NCBI GenBank assembly: GCA_963765285.1
Contig: CAVXVR010000004.1
Location: 248,001 to 312,000 of the forward strand
Source: CAVWZH01 sp963765285
Lineage (GTDB): Bacteria; Acidobacteriota; Terriglobia; Terriglobales; Acidobacteriaceae
Direction: 5' to 3'
DNA: 64,000 nucleotides
Positions 39,021 to 47,974 of this stretch are shown here, in pieces. Below the pieces are notes generated by a model. It saw only the letters and a program-made list of their open reading frames with translations. It was not told where the DNA came from and did no database searches. The position numbers were made by a program, and so were the translations under genes. The first letter of the stretch is position 1; every line of letters begins with the position of its first letter.

Positions 39021-39055
39021 GCCACGAAGGACTTCCTATCCTTCGTGGTTTTTGT
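39021..39055 (+). terminator. Rho-independent terminator after the VOC gene
   Basis: Arms CCACGAAGG and CCTTCGTGG enclose a 9-base loop and are followed by TTTTTGTTTT on the plus strand. The arms belong to the ACCACGAAGG repeat family, so here a member of that family seems to have become the terminator. Confidence 0.8.
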
Positions 39056-39064
39056 TTTGGTTGT

Positions 39065-39553
39065 TTATGCCGATTTTTCTGTCGCCGGCGACTTGTCAAA
39101 CAAAATCTCAAACACCAACAATCCGGCGCCGATGACGATGGCGCTATCCGCCACATTGAATGCCGGCCATTGATACGGACCGATATAGAAGAGCAGGAAA
39201 TCCACCACCCGGCCTGTGAGCAGCCGGTCCCAGAGATTGCCCAAGGCGCCTCCCAGAATCAAGGCCAGGCCGATTCCGGTCACATTCATCGAGTGGCTGT
39301 TGCGCCACAGCAGCGCGATCACGATCACCAGGGCGACCAACGAACATAAGACCAGCACTCCAACCGTCCAACTCGACGTGGAATCAGCAAACAGGCCGAA
39401 GGCAGCGCCGCGGTTTTCTACGTGAGTCAGGCGAAAAAATCCAGGGATGATCTGTATACCGTCATGCAGTGGAATCTTCTTCGCCACAACCCACTTTGTT
39501 GCACGGTCCAGGCAGACCACGAATAGCGCGAGTAGAAGATGAAATCGGCGCAT
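39065..39553 (-). CDS. lspA: lipoprotein signal peptidase
   Basis: LspA cleaves prolipoprotein signal peptides before the lipid-modified cysteine. This 162-residue membrane protein has four hydrophobic helices, the early DRATKW motif, the ENRGAAFGL block and the two catalytic aspartates in GNLWDRLLTGRVVDF and FNVADSAIVIGA. The ATG at 39553 gives a normal length. The open frame extends to 39664 through a repeat remnant and is not credible. Confidence 0.93.
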   Translation of the reverse strand: MRRFHLLLALFVVCLDRATKWVVAKKIPLHDGIQIIPGFFRLTHVENRGAAFGLFADSTSSWTVGVLVLCSLVALVIVIALLWRNSHSMNVTGIGLALILGGALGNLWDRLLTGRVVDFLLFYIGPYQWPAFNVADSAIVIGAGLLVFEILFDKSPATEKSA

Positions 39554-39793
39554 GGCATGGATCTGGGTCATCACAGGGTCCAGATACATCTTAAATGGCG
39601 AGGGAACTTCTGTGTTTTCCGTGTCTTTTGTGGTCAGAAAGCCCTGGAACCACGGAGGATACAACCGTCACGCCGCAGAAGCAGACCGGTTTCCCTGTCC
39701 TCAGACGCTGAACGCGGGCACTGTTTCGGTGCAGCGGACGGCACGAGCAAACCCGTGCCCTTCCGGCAAAAACCTTTCTCCCGCCTCAAAATT

Positions 39794-42700
39794 CTAAGCC
39801 GTCGCGCTGAACCTCACCGAGACTAGTTTCGATACGCCCGGCTCCTGCATGGTGACACCATAGAGCACAGGAGCGATGCTCATCGTCTTCTTGCTATGCG
39901 TGATCAGCACGAACTGGGTTTGCAAGCTCATTTCTTTAACCAGCTCGGTGAAGCGCCCAATGTTGGCCTCGTCGAGCGGGGCATCCACTTCGTCGAGAAT
40001 GCAGAACGGGCTGGGCTGATATTGGAAGATCCCGACCAGCAGCGCCAGCGCGGTCATTGCTTTCTCGCCGCCCGAGAGCAGAAGGACATTCTGCAGCTTC
40101 TTGCCCGGAGGGGAAGCCACAACATCGATGCCGCTGTCAGCGCTATTCTCCTCATCGGTCAGACGCATGAAGGCATGTCCGCCGCCAAACAGCTTGCGGA
40201 ACGTGGCCTGGAAGTTTTCGTTGATCCTGGCAAATGCCTCCGCGAACTTCTGGCGCGAGAATGTATCGATCTCGCGAATCGTAGCCAGGGTGTTCTCGAT
40301 GGAATCGAACAGATCCTTGCGCTGAGTCTCCAGAAATGTGTGGCGTTCGGAGATTTCTTTGTATTCCTCGAGGGCCATCATGTTGACCGGGCCCATGGCA
40401 TCGAGGCGAGTACGCATCTCGCGGTAGGCCTGATCTTCAAGCGTGAGTTGTTCACCCGTGACAAGGGAAACGGTGGAATCCGCCATCAGCGCTTGCCGTT
40501 CGACACCCAGTTCGTTCAGGCAAGTTTCCGCCATATATTGCCGGTCGGATTGCAATTTGGCAGCGGCGGCTGAGAGTTCGCCGCGGCGATCACGGGCCTG
40601 GTCGAGCAGCTTGCGCGCATCGTGAATGGCCGCATCCAGCTCAGCCAGACGGGCGCGTACCTGCTCGGATTCGAACTGCAACAGACCATCACGCGTCTCG
40701 CAGGCGTTGCGTTCCGTCTCTAAATCGATGAGACGGCCCGCGATCTGTTGATTTTCAGTCTCCCTCGTAACTTTCTCGGCCGCAGAAGACTCGATCTGAC
40801 GAGCCAGCGAACTTACTCGTTCCTGCACTTCCCGCAACAGCGATTCGACGCGCTCTAAAACGGACGCCGCAGTGCGTTGCCGTTCTTCCAAAGTGGCGGT
40901 TCGTGCCAGGCAGTGAGCAGCTTCCTGAGCGACTTGGTCGCGGCGGGCCTTGAGCACTCCCAACTCTTCTTGGGCGCTGACGGCTGAGAGTTCGAGATCC
41001 GTTCGCCGGTTCTCAATCGCCGCAAGCTCAACCCGATACGTACCGATCAGGTTCTCCTGCTCGCCGCGCTCGGCCTCTAACCGGCCTAGTTCCTGCCGGC
41101 ACACTTCGACTCGCTCTGCCACGCGCGCCATTTCAGAATCGAGCTGCTGCAACAGGTGGCCAGATGTCATGGCCTGCCGTTCCGCCTCGCGCTTTTCATT
41201 CTCGAGACGGTCGAGCAGGGAAGTGAGGTCTTTGATTTCGCGGCCCAGAGTCATTACGTGCATCTCTTCTTGCCGCAAGCTTTCTTCGAGTTCTGAAAGC
41301 AGGCGCAGCACATCGCGCAGCTCGCGCTTCATGGAAAGCGGGCCTTCCGCCCGCTGCTTGCCGCCTGTGACGGTCACATTGTGGAAGCATTCTCCGGAAT
41401 GCGAAAGAAAGAAAGCGTCTGGATTTTCCAGAGCCAGATCGCGGGCGAACGCGGGGTCGGTCACGATGTAGCCGTCGCGAAGCTTCGGCAGAATCACTTC
41501 CAAAGATTTGCCAAAACCGTCGAGAACGCGAATCGTGTTCTTGAGCGGAACGATCGATTGACTGACCGGCCCCGATTGCGCGTTGGGATCGACGGCGAAG
41601 GAGAACTTTGCCTGCGAATCTTCAGGATGCACCAGGAAAGTCGCCCGCCCGTCGACGCCGGCCCGCAGCAGGCGCAGGCCCTCGTCGGCGGCGTCCCACG
41701 ACTTCACCACGATGTAGTTGAGTTCATCCCGCAGGAAGTCCTCGACCATGTTTTCGTAGCGCGGCTCAACTTCCAGAAAGTCTGCCAGCACTCCCACCGG
41801 CGCCAATCCACCCTGCATGCCGCCCGATTGGAACAAGCGCCGCACGGATTCGGTGGAATAGCCGTGTTCGGCAATTACAGATTCCAGCGAACTTTTCTTT
41901 CCCATCGCGGAGGCGTAATCAGCACGAAGCTGATCCAGACGGTTCTTGCCTTCGCTCTCCTCCTGGCGTTTGGATTCGAGCGCGTACCGTGTCTGGAGAA
42001 TTTCCTCTGCCAGACCTGAGACTTGCTGCGAAACGCTCTCAAATTCAAGGGCGAGCTGGCCGCGGCGTCCGCCGAACGCGTCGGCGTGCGACGCAGCCGC
42101 GGCCATCTCCGCCTGCAGCCGTTGCGCTTCGCGGTCCACCCCCGCCAGCCGTTCTTCCGACTGGGTGAGGTGATTGCGCAGATTGGAAGCGGAAGCTACG
42201 GCTTCGAGGATCGCCGCGCGTGACTGCTCCTGTCGTTGTTCCAACTCCGCAAGAGCCGTGGAGGCGGCGGTCGACTTCTGCTGCGCTTGCCGCAACTGCT
42301 CATGGGCCGCAGTCACATCGGCGGCGGCCGAATCGAGAATCTGCCGATTCGATTCGGATTCTTCCTCCAGGCGGACCATGCGGTGTTTAGCCTGCGCCAG
42401 TTCGGCTTCATAAGACGCTGCGCGCAATGTGAGGTCCGCGCAACGCTCGTCGTTGTGGCGGCGGCGTGCCTGAGCAGTTTCAACTTCAACCTTGATCTGG
42501 TTCAGCCGCTCGCGGTTTTCCCGCGATTCCGATTGGATCGCGTAGTCGCGTTGTGTGCGCTCGGTTTGCTCGACCTCAAGCTGCTGCCCCGCTTGGGTCT
42601 GATGACGCATTTCTTCCACCAGGGCGTTGATCTGTGAGTCGAGGGCCGCGCTCTCCTGCTCGAGATGGGCAAACTTGCTGGCCAGCACCAGGCGCAGCTT

Positions 42701-43693
42701 GGCCCGCATTTCTTCGCGAAGCCTGGCGTACCGTTCCGCCTTCGACGCCTGCCGCTTCAAAGAATTCATCTGCCGCGTAACTTCTTCGAAAATGTCATTC
42801 ACCCGCGCCAGATTTACTTTGGATTCCTCAAGCCGCGCTTCTGCCAGCCGCTTCTTGGTCTTGAACTTTGTTATGCCGGCGGCTTCTTCGATAATTGCCC
42901 GGCGATCGGTCGGTCGGCTGCTCAGAATCTGCCCGATTCGTCCCTGCTCGATGAGCGCGTAGGACTCCGGCCCGAGCCCCGTGCCCATAAACAATTCCTG
43001 AATGTCGCGCAGCCGGCACAGCTTGCCGTTGAGCAAGTATTCGCTGTCGCCGGAGCGGAAAAGCCGCCGGGTGACGTGGATTTCGCCGGCGTGGAATTGT
43101 TGCTGAAACTTGCGCCGGCGAATTTTCAGAACCACGCGGTTGGGATCGATCTTGACGGCCGCAGACGTGATCGACACGACTACCCCGGCGAACCTGGGCT
43201 CATCGTCCGGATAAACTTCCGCCAGCACATTTCCGTCGCTCTGCGGAGCGTCGCCATCTTCGGTGCGCCCGGGCTGCGCTTCTGCCATCAGGCGCTCGGT
43301 CTCTTCTGCGGCCCGCGCCCGAACTTCGGCTTCGTCCCAGTCGTCATTCCTGAGTTCTGCCCCGGGCATTTCATCCAGGATTTCGACTTCGGTCGGCTCA
43401 CCCGCATCTTTGCCGTCGTATTCCTGAGGATTGATCAGCGTGAGCGATACTTCCGCCATGCCGGTGGGCTGGCGGTCACGCGTGCCGGCGAAGATGACGT
43501 CCTCCATGCGCGAGCCGCGAAGCGTCTTGGCCGATTGCTCGCCCAGCACCCAGGAAATGGCGTCAGCAATATTCGACTTGCCGCAGCCGTTCGGCCCGAT
43601 GATGGCGGCAATGCCATCGCCGTGAAATTTGAGTTCAGTGCGGTCGCAGAAAGACTTGAACCCGAGAATTTGCAGCCTTTTCAGTTTGAGCAA
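39794..43693 (-). CDS. smc: chromosome segregation protein SMC
   Basis: This 1299-residue SMC ATPase has Walker A GPNGCGKSN in the N-terminal head, two long coiled-coil arms, a hinge near residues 530-650 and a C-terminal head with the LLSGGEKAMTALALL signature and CILDEVDAPLDEAN Walker B. It starts at TTG with AAGGAG 7 bases upstream. It is about 100 residues longer than typical because of an acidic insertion in the N-terminal head (about residues 93-203), before EIHVTRRLFRSGDSEY. SMC organises and segregates the chromosome with ScpA/ScpB, which are not in the window. Confidence 0.95.
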   Translation of the reverse strand: MLKLKRLQILGFKSFCDRTELKFHGDGIAAIIGPNGCGKSNIADAISWVLGEQSAKTLRGSRMEDVIFAGTRDRQPTGMAEVSLTLINPQEYDGKDAGEPTEVEILDEMPGAELRNDDWDEAEVRARAAEETERLMAEAQPGRTEDGDAPQSDGNVLAEVYPDDEPRFAGVVVSITSAAVKIDPNRVVLKIRRRKFQQQFHAGEIHVTRRLFRSGDSEYLLNGKLCRLRDIQELFMGTGLGPESYALIEQGRIGQILSSRPTDRRAIIEEAAGITKFKTKKRLAEARLEESKVNLARVNDIFEEVTRQMNSLKRQASKAERYARLREEMRAKLRLVLASKFAHLEQESAALDSQINALVEEMRHQTQAGQQLEVEQTERTQRDYAIQSESRENRERLNQIKVEVETAQARRRHNDERCADLTLRAASYEAELAQAKHRMVRLEEESESNRQILDSAAADVTAAHEQLRQAQQKSTAASTALAELEQRQEQSRAAILEAVASASNLRNHLTQSEERLAGVDREAQRLQAEMAAAASHADAFGGRRGQLALEFESVSQQVSGLAEEILQTRYALESKRQEESEGKNRLDQLRADYASAMGKKSSLESVIAEHGYSTESVRRLFQSGGMQGGLAPVGVLADFLEVEPRYENMVEDFLRDELNYIVVKSWDAADEGLRLLRAGVDGRATFLVHPEDSQAKFSFAVDPNAQSGPVSQSIVPLKNTIRVLDGFGKSLEVILPKLRDGYIVTDPAFARDLALENPDAFFLSHSGECFHNVTVTGGKQRAEGPLSMKRELRDVLRLLSELEESLRQEEMHVMTLGREIKDLTSLLDRLENEKREAERQAMTSGHLLQQLDSEMARVAERVEVCRQELGRLEAERGEQENLIGTYRVELAAIENRRTDLELSAVSAQEELGVLKARRDQVAQEAAHCLARTATLEERQRTAASVLERVESLLREVQERVSSLARQIESSAAEKVTRETENQQIAGRLIDLETERNACETRDGLLQFESEQVRARLAELDAAIHDARKLLDQARDRRGELSAAAAKLQSDRQYMAETCLNELGVERQALMADSTVSLVTGEQLTLEDQAYREMRTRLDAMGPVNMMALEEYKEISERHTFLETQRKDLFDSIENTLATIREIDTFSRQKFAEAFARINENFQATFRKLFGGGHAFMRLTDEENSADSGIDVVASPPGKKLQNVLLLSGGEKAMTALALLVGIFQYQPSPFCILDEVDAPLDEANIGRFTELVKEMSLQTQFVLITHSKKTMSIAPVLYGVTMQEPGVSKLVSVRFSATA

Positions 43694-44081
43694 CGGTTAC
43701 TCCTTGGAGCCACAACAGCACGTGAGGGGACGGGCGCCTCGCGCCGTCCAGTCGAGCGAAGCTCGACCTGATGCACGCTCACAGCCGGGTTAATCAATCA
43801 GATTCCCCCAACTTGTCTTCGTGGTAAACGCCACCCAGGCTGGACACAACGAGGCACAGATTAGCCCTACTGTAACGGCGAAATCGCCCCAGGGTCAAGC
43901 AAGAAAACACTATATCTGGTATGGCCTTACGAGCGACTACGTCATTTTGCACACACATTGCAGCCAGCGCTTGGAAAATGGGTGGGGAGTCAGGAGGGAG
44001 GGAAGAATCGCGAGAGCGGAACTAGGCTAGCGCAAGCGTAATTCGGAAGCAAGGCTCAAGTGATTCACGGGGGCGTGGTCG
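43694..44081. other. intergenic stretch upstream of smc
   Basis: No convincing gene is present; an open frame at 43821-44030 lacks a ribosome-binding site and any family pattern. At 43719-43769 there is a hairpin pair including TCGAGC-GAA-GCTCGA, a member of the short palindrome families. The smc ribosome-binding site (AAGGAG) lies near 43701-43706 on the minus strand. Confidence 0.5.
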
Positions 44082-44915
44082 TTATTCGAACTGGCGCAGG
44101 CGCCCCATCATGAGCTCCCTCGCGCGTTCCGGAGCGATGCCTTCGCGATGTTCCCTGGACAGGGGATGGTCAGTCGGTTCCAACTCAAAATGTGGACGGA
44201 GGTCGAGTGATTGGTTCTGAGCGTACATTTTTAGGCTCAGTGTATCTGGGTATTCGGGGATCTGATTACTTAACCAGGAGAACATTTCTGGCAATTCAGT
44301 GCGTTTCGAGTCTTCGCCCGTTTTTACTACGGTTTCAAAATTCTCTCGACTGAGAGAACCCCACACTCCCCAACGAAAGGTCTCAGCCGAGCCAATGATT
44401 GGCAGATGGATGACTCCGCGGATAAAGAAATCGCGATCGTCAATCGCACAGTAATTCTCGTCTAGAAAAGTCCTGCGTTTCTTCTCACCCCAATCTGGCA
44501 ACAAGCGGGCGCGGTTGTTTTCTCTCTCATTCTCGTCCGACCAGTAATAGGGCGAATCGTAGCTAAAATCGAGGCAGGGACCCGTGTGCCACTCATCACA
44601 GTGGCCGCACTTCCAGCGAAGGTCAGCCAAGTCGGCGAGCGTAATCGAGGTTCGTGTGTTGCGAATACGAGCTCGTTCGTAACAGCCTGAGCAGACTAGA
44701 GAGATCTTTAGTAGTTTCTCTGATTCTTCAGTCCAACCGTTGTGGGTGGCGCGTATGAGTTCGCAGTCATCACACCAAGCATCGGGGAATGGATTGTCGT
44801 TGGTAGTCTCGTCCCGGTTGAATCCGAGTCCGTCGGTCTCTCCGACAAGATGCGCACATACGAATGCTTGCTCACGATCGCCGTGGGCCGCGCACTGTAT
44901 CTTCTGAGCCACCAC
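44082..44915 (-). CDS. DUF2199-domain protein
   Basis: This 277-residue soluble protein has a DUF2199 core with the CGHCDEWHTGPCLDFSYDSPYYW block near residue 105, FLDENYCAIDDRDFFIRGVIHLPI and WGVWGSLSRENFE. An N-terminal module rich in cysteine pairs (CAAHGDREQAFVCAHL, WCDDCE, CSGCYERA) may be a zinc ribbon. The biochemical role is unknown. It has no close neighbour on its strand. Confidence 0.8.
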   Translation of the reverse strand: MVAQKIQCAAHGDREQAFVCAHLVGETDGLGFNRDETTNDNPFPDAWCDDCELIRATHNGWTEESEKLLKISLVCSGCYERARIRNTRTSITLADLADLRWKCGHCDEWHTGPCLDFSYDSPYYWSDENERENNRARLLPDWGEKKRRTFLDENYCAIDDRDFFIRGVIHLPIIGSAETFRWGVWGSLSRENFETVVKTGEDSKRTELPEMFSWLSNQIPEYPDTLSLKMYAQNQSLDLRPHFELEPTDHPLSREHREGIAPERARELMMGRLRQFE

Positions 44916-45261
44916 AAGTATCCTCTAGGGAGAACGCGTCTAACGTCAACGGCAGTCGTGCGGATCTACAAGTCCCGCTCCTTTCGACTGCGGCTCCCCG
45001 ACCTCTGCTAGCGCGAAACTGAGAACAAACTACTCTGTTTCCAATCGTCGAGCTTCTAGATCGGCCGCCCGCAGATCGCTTCCGTGTGCCAGAAACAGCA
45101 ATGGCCCCGCCAACGCGGAGCCATTAAATCCTGTGGTGCAGGCACTCTGTCCATCTCAAGTATCGGTAGCCTGCCTGCTGATGTCAAGTAACTCGGGGAG
45201 ATTATCTCTGTGTTCTCTCCCCAAAATGAACTCCTTGTCCTCCCACTGACCAGAAGGAGAA

Positions 45262-45333
45262 TGGACCCGACGGGATTCGAACCCGCATCTGCGACTTGGA
45301 CAGAGTGCTATGTTTCCGTTACACCACGGGCCC
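45262..45333 (-). tRNA. tRNA-like gene, isotype unclear
   Basis: A 72-base unit folds with a complete acceptor stem (GGGCCCG/CGGGTCC, one G-U) and a normal T arm (TTCGAAT loop with GCGGG/CCCGT). The anticodon arm is poor. Standard spacing gives GCACT/AGTCG with two mismatches and a loop reading GTC (Asp-like) but with C at position 37. An alternative fold pairs TCTGT/GCAGA but leaves almost no variable loop. No CCA is encoded. It is either a degenerate tRNA, a tRNA gene with local sequence errors, or a non-standard tRNA. Confidence 0.55.
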
Positions 45334-45460
45334 ACACGAAAGTATTCTCATGACCCCGGATGTTGGCAAGGATAAGGGTCACATTTCTTGCAAGGACGTT
45401 CCAAATCGGGAGCCGCGCTGGTTAAAGTGTAAGCAGAAATATCCGTGCTAGAATGTGTTT

Positions 45461-45817
45461 ATGGCGAACACACGCAGCGCAACTCTGAGTATCCGCTTGA
45501 AGTCTGATACCAAGAAGCGTCTGGCGAAGCTGGCCAAGGCTTCCGGACGCAGCTCGAATTTCCTGATTGCCGATGCGGTCGAGTCGTACGTGGCCGATCA
45601 GGAACGCATGTTGGCCGAGGTTCAGCAAGCCGACCGGCAAGTGGCGTCCGCACACTACATCCGGCGCGAGGACATGAAGGCCTGGCTGCTCTCTTGGGGC
45701 ACTGAGCACGAGTTGCCGCCGCCCAAGTGCGTGTGCGGCAAAGTCCACCATAAGGCCCCGGACGGCGAGGTCCAGGACGACGACGAGGTTCAGAAAAACG
45801 AAGCGCCGTGCCAATAG
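45461..45817 (+). CDS. ribbon-helix-helix (CopG-type) antitoxin
   Basis: This 119-residue protein has an N-terminal RHH domain (SATLSIRLKSDTKKRLAKLAKASGRS is the region; core SIRLKSDTKKRLAKLA). A C-terminal part carrying a CVCGKVHH motif and an acidic tail should contact the toxin. It overlaps the downstream ParE-like gene by 10 bases in antitoxin-first order. The ATG at 45461 is preferred over the in-frame GTG two codons earlier. Confidence 0.85.
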   Translation: MANTRSATLSIRLKSDTKKRLAKLAKASGRSSNFLIADAVESYVADQERMLAEVQQADRQVASAHYIRREDMKAWLLSWGTEHELPPPKCVCGKVHHKAPDGEVQDDDEVQKNEAPCQ

Positions 45818-46086
45818 AGATCGTCTGGTCTCCGGTAGCGCTGGCGCGGCTGAAAGAAATTCGGGCTTATGTGGCGCGAGATAAACCCGAGGCTGCGGCC
45901 CGTCTGGCTACGCGCATCGTCGCTGTGGTCGAGGCGCTCAGAGAGCATCCTTACCTGGGCCGCGTGGGCGCACAGCCGGATATTCGTGAGTTGGTGATTG
46001 GCGGCACGCCGTACATCGTTCTCTACCGAGCGCACGCTAAGCGGGTCGTTATTTCCACGATTTGGCACGGGGCGCAGCAGAGATAA
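45808..46086 (+). CDS. ParE/RelE-family toxin
   Basis: This 92-residue protein has the ParE/RelE pattern: PIEIVWSPVALARLKEIRAYVAR, the HPYLGRVG turn, IRELVIGGTPYIVLYR and the C-terminal VVISTIWHGAQQR. ParE toxins block gyrase while RelE relatives cleave mRNA; the sequence suits ParE better. GTG start at 45808. Translation is coupled to the overlapping antitoxin gene. Confidence 0.9.
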   Translation: MPIEIVWSPVALARLKEIRAYVARDKPEAAARLATRIVAVVEALREHPYLGRVGAQPDIRELVIGGTPYIVLYRAHAKRVVISTIWHGAQQR

Positions 46087-46104
46087 TGGGAAGCGCCTGG
46101 GCTG

Positions 46105-46123
46105 GACGGGCGACGCGCCCGTC
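46105..46123. repeat. REP-like palindrome
   Basis: Arms GACGGGCG and CGCCCGTC are separated by three bases in the short gap between the convergent toxin and M20 peptidase genes, followed by CCCAC. It belongs to the same GC-rich palindrome class as the units inside mutS and hemD. Confidence 0.55.
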
Positions 46124-46141
46124 CCCACATGGACATTGCTT

Positions 46142-47515
46142 TTATTCTCCCAGCTTCTCGAAGAACAGGCAGATCGATTCAATCCCGCGATAGAAGTTCG
46201 GGATGTGAAACTTCTCGTTGGGGGCGTGCAGGTTGTCGTCGGGCAGGCCGAAGCCCATCATCACGCTGGGAATCTTCAGCACGTCCTGAAAGTCGGTCAC
46301 GATGGGAATGGAACCGCCGGAGCGGATGAAGACCGTGTTCTTCTTGAACACATCGTGCATGGCCTCGGTCGCGGCCTTGATGTAATGGTTGTCGGTGCCG
46401 ACCACGCAGGCCGGGCCTTTGCTCCAGACTTTGATGTTGATCTGAATTCCCTTGGGCGTGAGCTTCTTCACGAAATTCTTGTAGCGCTTGAGAATGTCGT
46501 CCGGGTCCTGGTTGGGCACCAGGCGCATGGAAACTTTGGCCGCGGCCTTCGCCGGAATCACGGTCTTCGCGCCGGGAGCGGTGAAGCCTCCGGGCATGCC
46601 GTGAACTTCGAGCGTCGGCCGCGCCCAGGTGCGATAGAGAACGGAGAATCCCGGCTCGCCGGTCAGCACCGTCGAGCCGACTTCGGTCTTGCGATAGTGC
46701 TCTTCGTTGAACGGCAGCTTCTTCCACGCTTTCAGTTCGTCTTTGCTGGGAGCTTTGACTTTGCTGTAGAAGCCGGGAATCAGCACCTTGCCTTTGGCGT
46801 CTTTCAGCTTGCTGATGATTTCGATCAGCGCGAAGAACGGATTGGGCGCCGCGCCGCCGTACATGCCGGAGTGCAGATCGGTCTTCGCGCCGACCGCTTC
46901 GATTTCGGTGTAGACCAGGCCGCGCAGGCCGACGCACAGCGTAGGAAGATCGGGCGCGAATAGTTCCGTATCGCAGACCAGCGCGAAGTCGGCTTTCAGC
47001 TTGGCTTTTTCCTTGCGCACGTACGCGGCGATCGATTCGCCGCCCACTTCTTCTTCGCCTTCGATAATGAACTTCACGTTGAGCGGCAGCTTGCCGCCGT
47101 GGCCTTTCATCAGAGCTTCGATGGCCTTGACTTCCATCCAGAGCTGGCCTTTGTCGTCGACCGCGCCGCGGGCGTAGATGTTGTTGTTGCGCTCGGTGGG
47201 CTCAAAGGGCGGCGAAATCCATTCATCCAGCGGATCGGGCGGCTGGACGTCGTAGTGCGCGTAGCACAGCACGGTCGGCTTGCCGTGAGCGTGCAGCCAG
47301 TCGGCGTAAACCAGTGGATGGCCTTTGGTCGGAATGATCTCGACGTTCTCCATGCCGATGCGGCGGAGTTCGCTGGCCACGTAATCGGCCGCTTTCTGCA
47401 CGTCGGATTTGTGCTCGTCGAGAGTGCTGATGCTGGGAATGCGGAGAAGATCTTTGAGTTCGTTTAAGAAACGCTGCTGGTTGGAACGGGCGTAATCGAC
47501 CGCCGGGGAAGCCAT
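46142..47515 (-). CDS. M20-family dipeptidase
   Basis: This 457-residue zinc peptidase of the M20 clan has CYAHYDVQPPDP (first metal ligand and catalytic Asp), GAVDDKGQLW (bridging Asp), the catalytic EGEEEVGG and a dimerisation domain in the middle (LHSGMYGGAAPNP onward). It likely hydrolyses dipeptides in the cytoplasm. The ATG at 47515 (MASPAVDYAR) is preferred over the upstream in-frame ATG because an AAAGGG site precedes it and family members start here. Confidence 0.92.
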   Translation of the reverse strand: MASPAVDYARSNQQRFLNELKDLLRIPSISTLDEHKSDVQKAADYVASELRRIGMENVEIIPTKGHPLVYADWLHAHGKPTVLCYAHYDVQPPDPLDEWISPPFEPTERNNNIYARGAVDDKGQLWMEVKAIEALMKGHGGKLPLNVKFIIEGEEEVGGESIAAYVRKEKAKLKADFALVCDTELFAPDLPTLCVGLRGLVYTEIEAVGAKTDLHSGMYGGAAPNPFFALIEIISKLKDAKGKVLIPGFYSKVKAPSKDELKAWKKLPFNEEHYRKTEVGSTVLTGEPGFSVLYRTWARPTLEVHGMPGGFTAPGAKTVIPAKAAAKVSMRLVPNQDPDDILKRYKNFVKKLTPKGIQINIKVWSKGPACVVGTDNHYIKAATEAMHDVFKKNTVFIRSGGSIPIVTDFQDVLKIPSVMMGFGLPDDNLHAPNEKFHIPNFYRGIESICLFFEKLGE

Positions 47516-47690
47516 GGGTGTGTCCCTTTCTCGCGCGAAGCGCAGGGGAGATATGTAGGAAAACAACTAAGTATATACCCCGTGAGCTGAGAGCTCGGTT
47601 GTGCACGCCGAAAGAAGGCATCACGAATCATCTTTGGTGTTCGGAAGAATTGGTGGGATTATTGGAGGCGAAAGCACGCGAGGCGGGAAA

Positions 47691-47915
47691 ATGAACGACT
47701 GGAGATTCTTACTGATGGGCTTGCTGTGGCTCGCCGTCGCGGCAGCGCTGATTATCTACCCGAGACAGTGCCAAGCACTGTCAAGGCGATTTGAAAAAGG
47801 AGAGACTACGATCCCATTCCCGCCAATAGCGGGTGTGCCGCTTTGGATAGTGAGGCTTTTTGGGGTCGTCTCGGCAGCTGGTGCTGCCCTCTTTTTCTAC
47901 CTTCTCCTCAGATAA
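47691..47915 (+). CDS. small two-helix membrane protein
   Basis: This 74-residue product has helices at about 5-20 (FLLMGLLWLAVAAALIIY) and 50-73 (IVRLFGVVSAAGAALFFYLL) joined by a charged loop. AGGCGGGAAA precedes the ATG. The open frame reaches back to 47601, but the ATG at 47691 fits the hydrophobic start. Family unknown. Confidence 0.55.
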   Translation: MNDWRFLLMGLLWLAVAAALIIYPRQCQALSRRFEKGETTIPFPPIAGVPLWIVRLFGVVSAAGAALFFYLLLR

Positions 47916-47974
47916 ACGGTGAGGTTCAAAACAGCCCAATACCAGGTTTCGTCACTCGATATCCAGCGAAGAGA

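Noticed and set aside
43821..44030. Open frame upstream of smc
   Set aside because: Weak start, no family pattern and composition unlike its neighbours.
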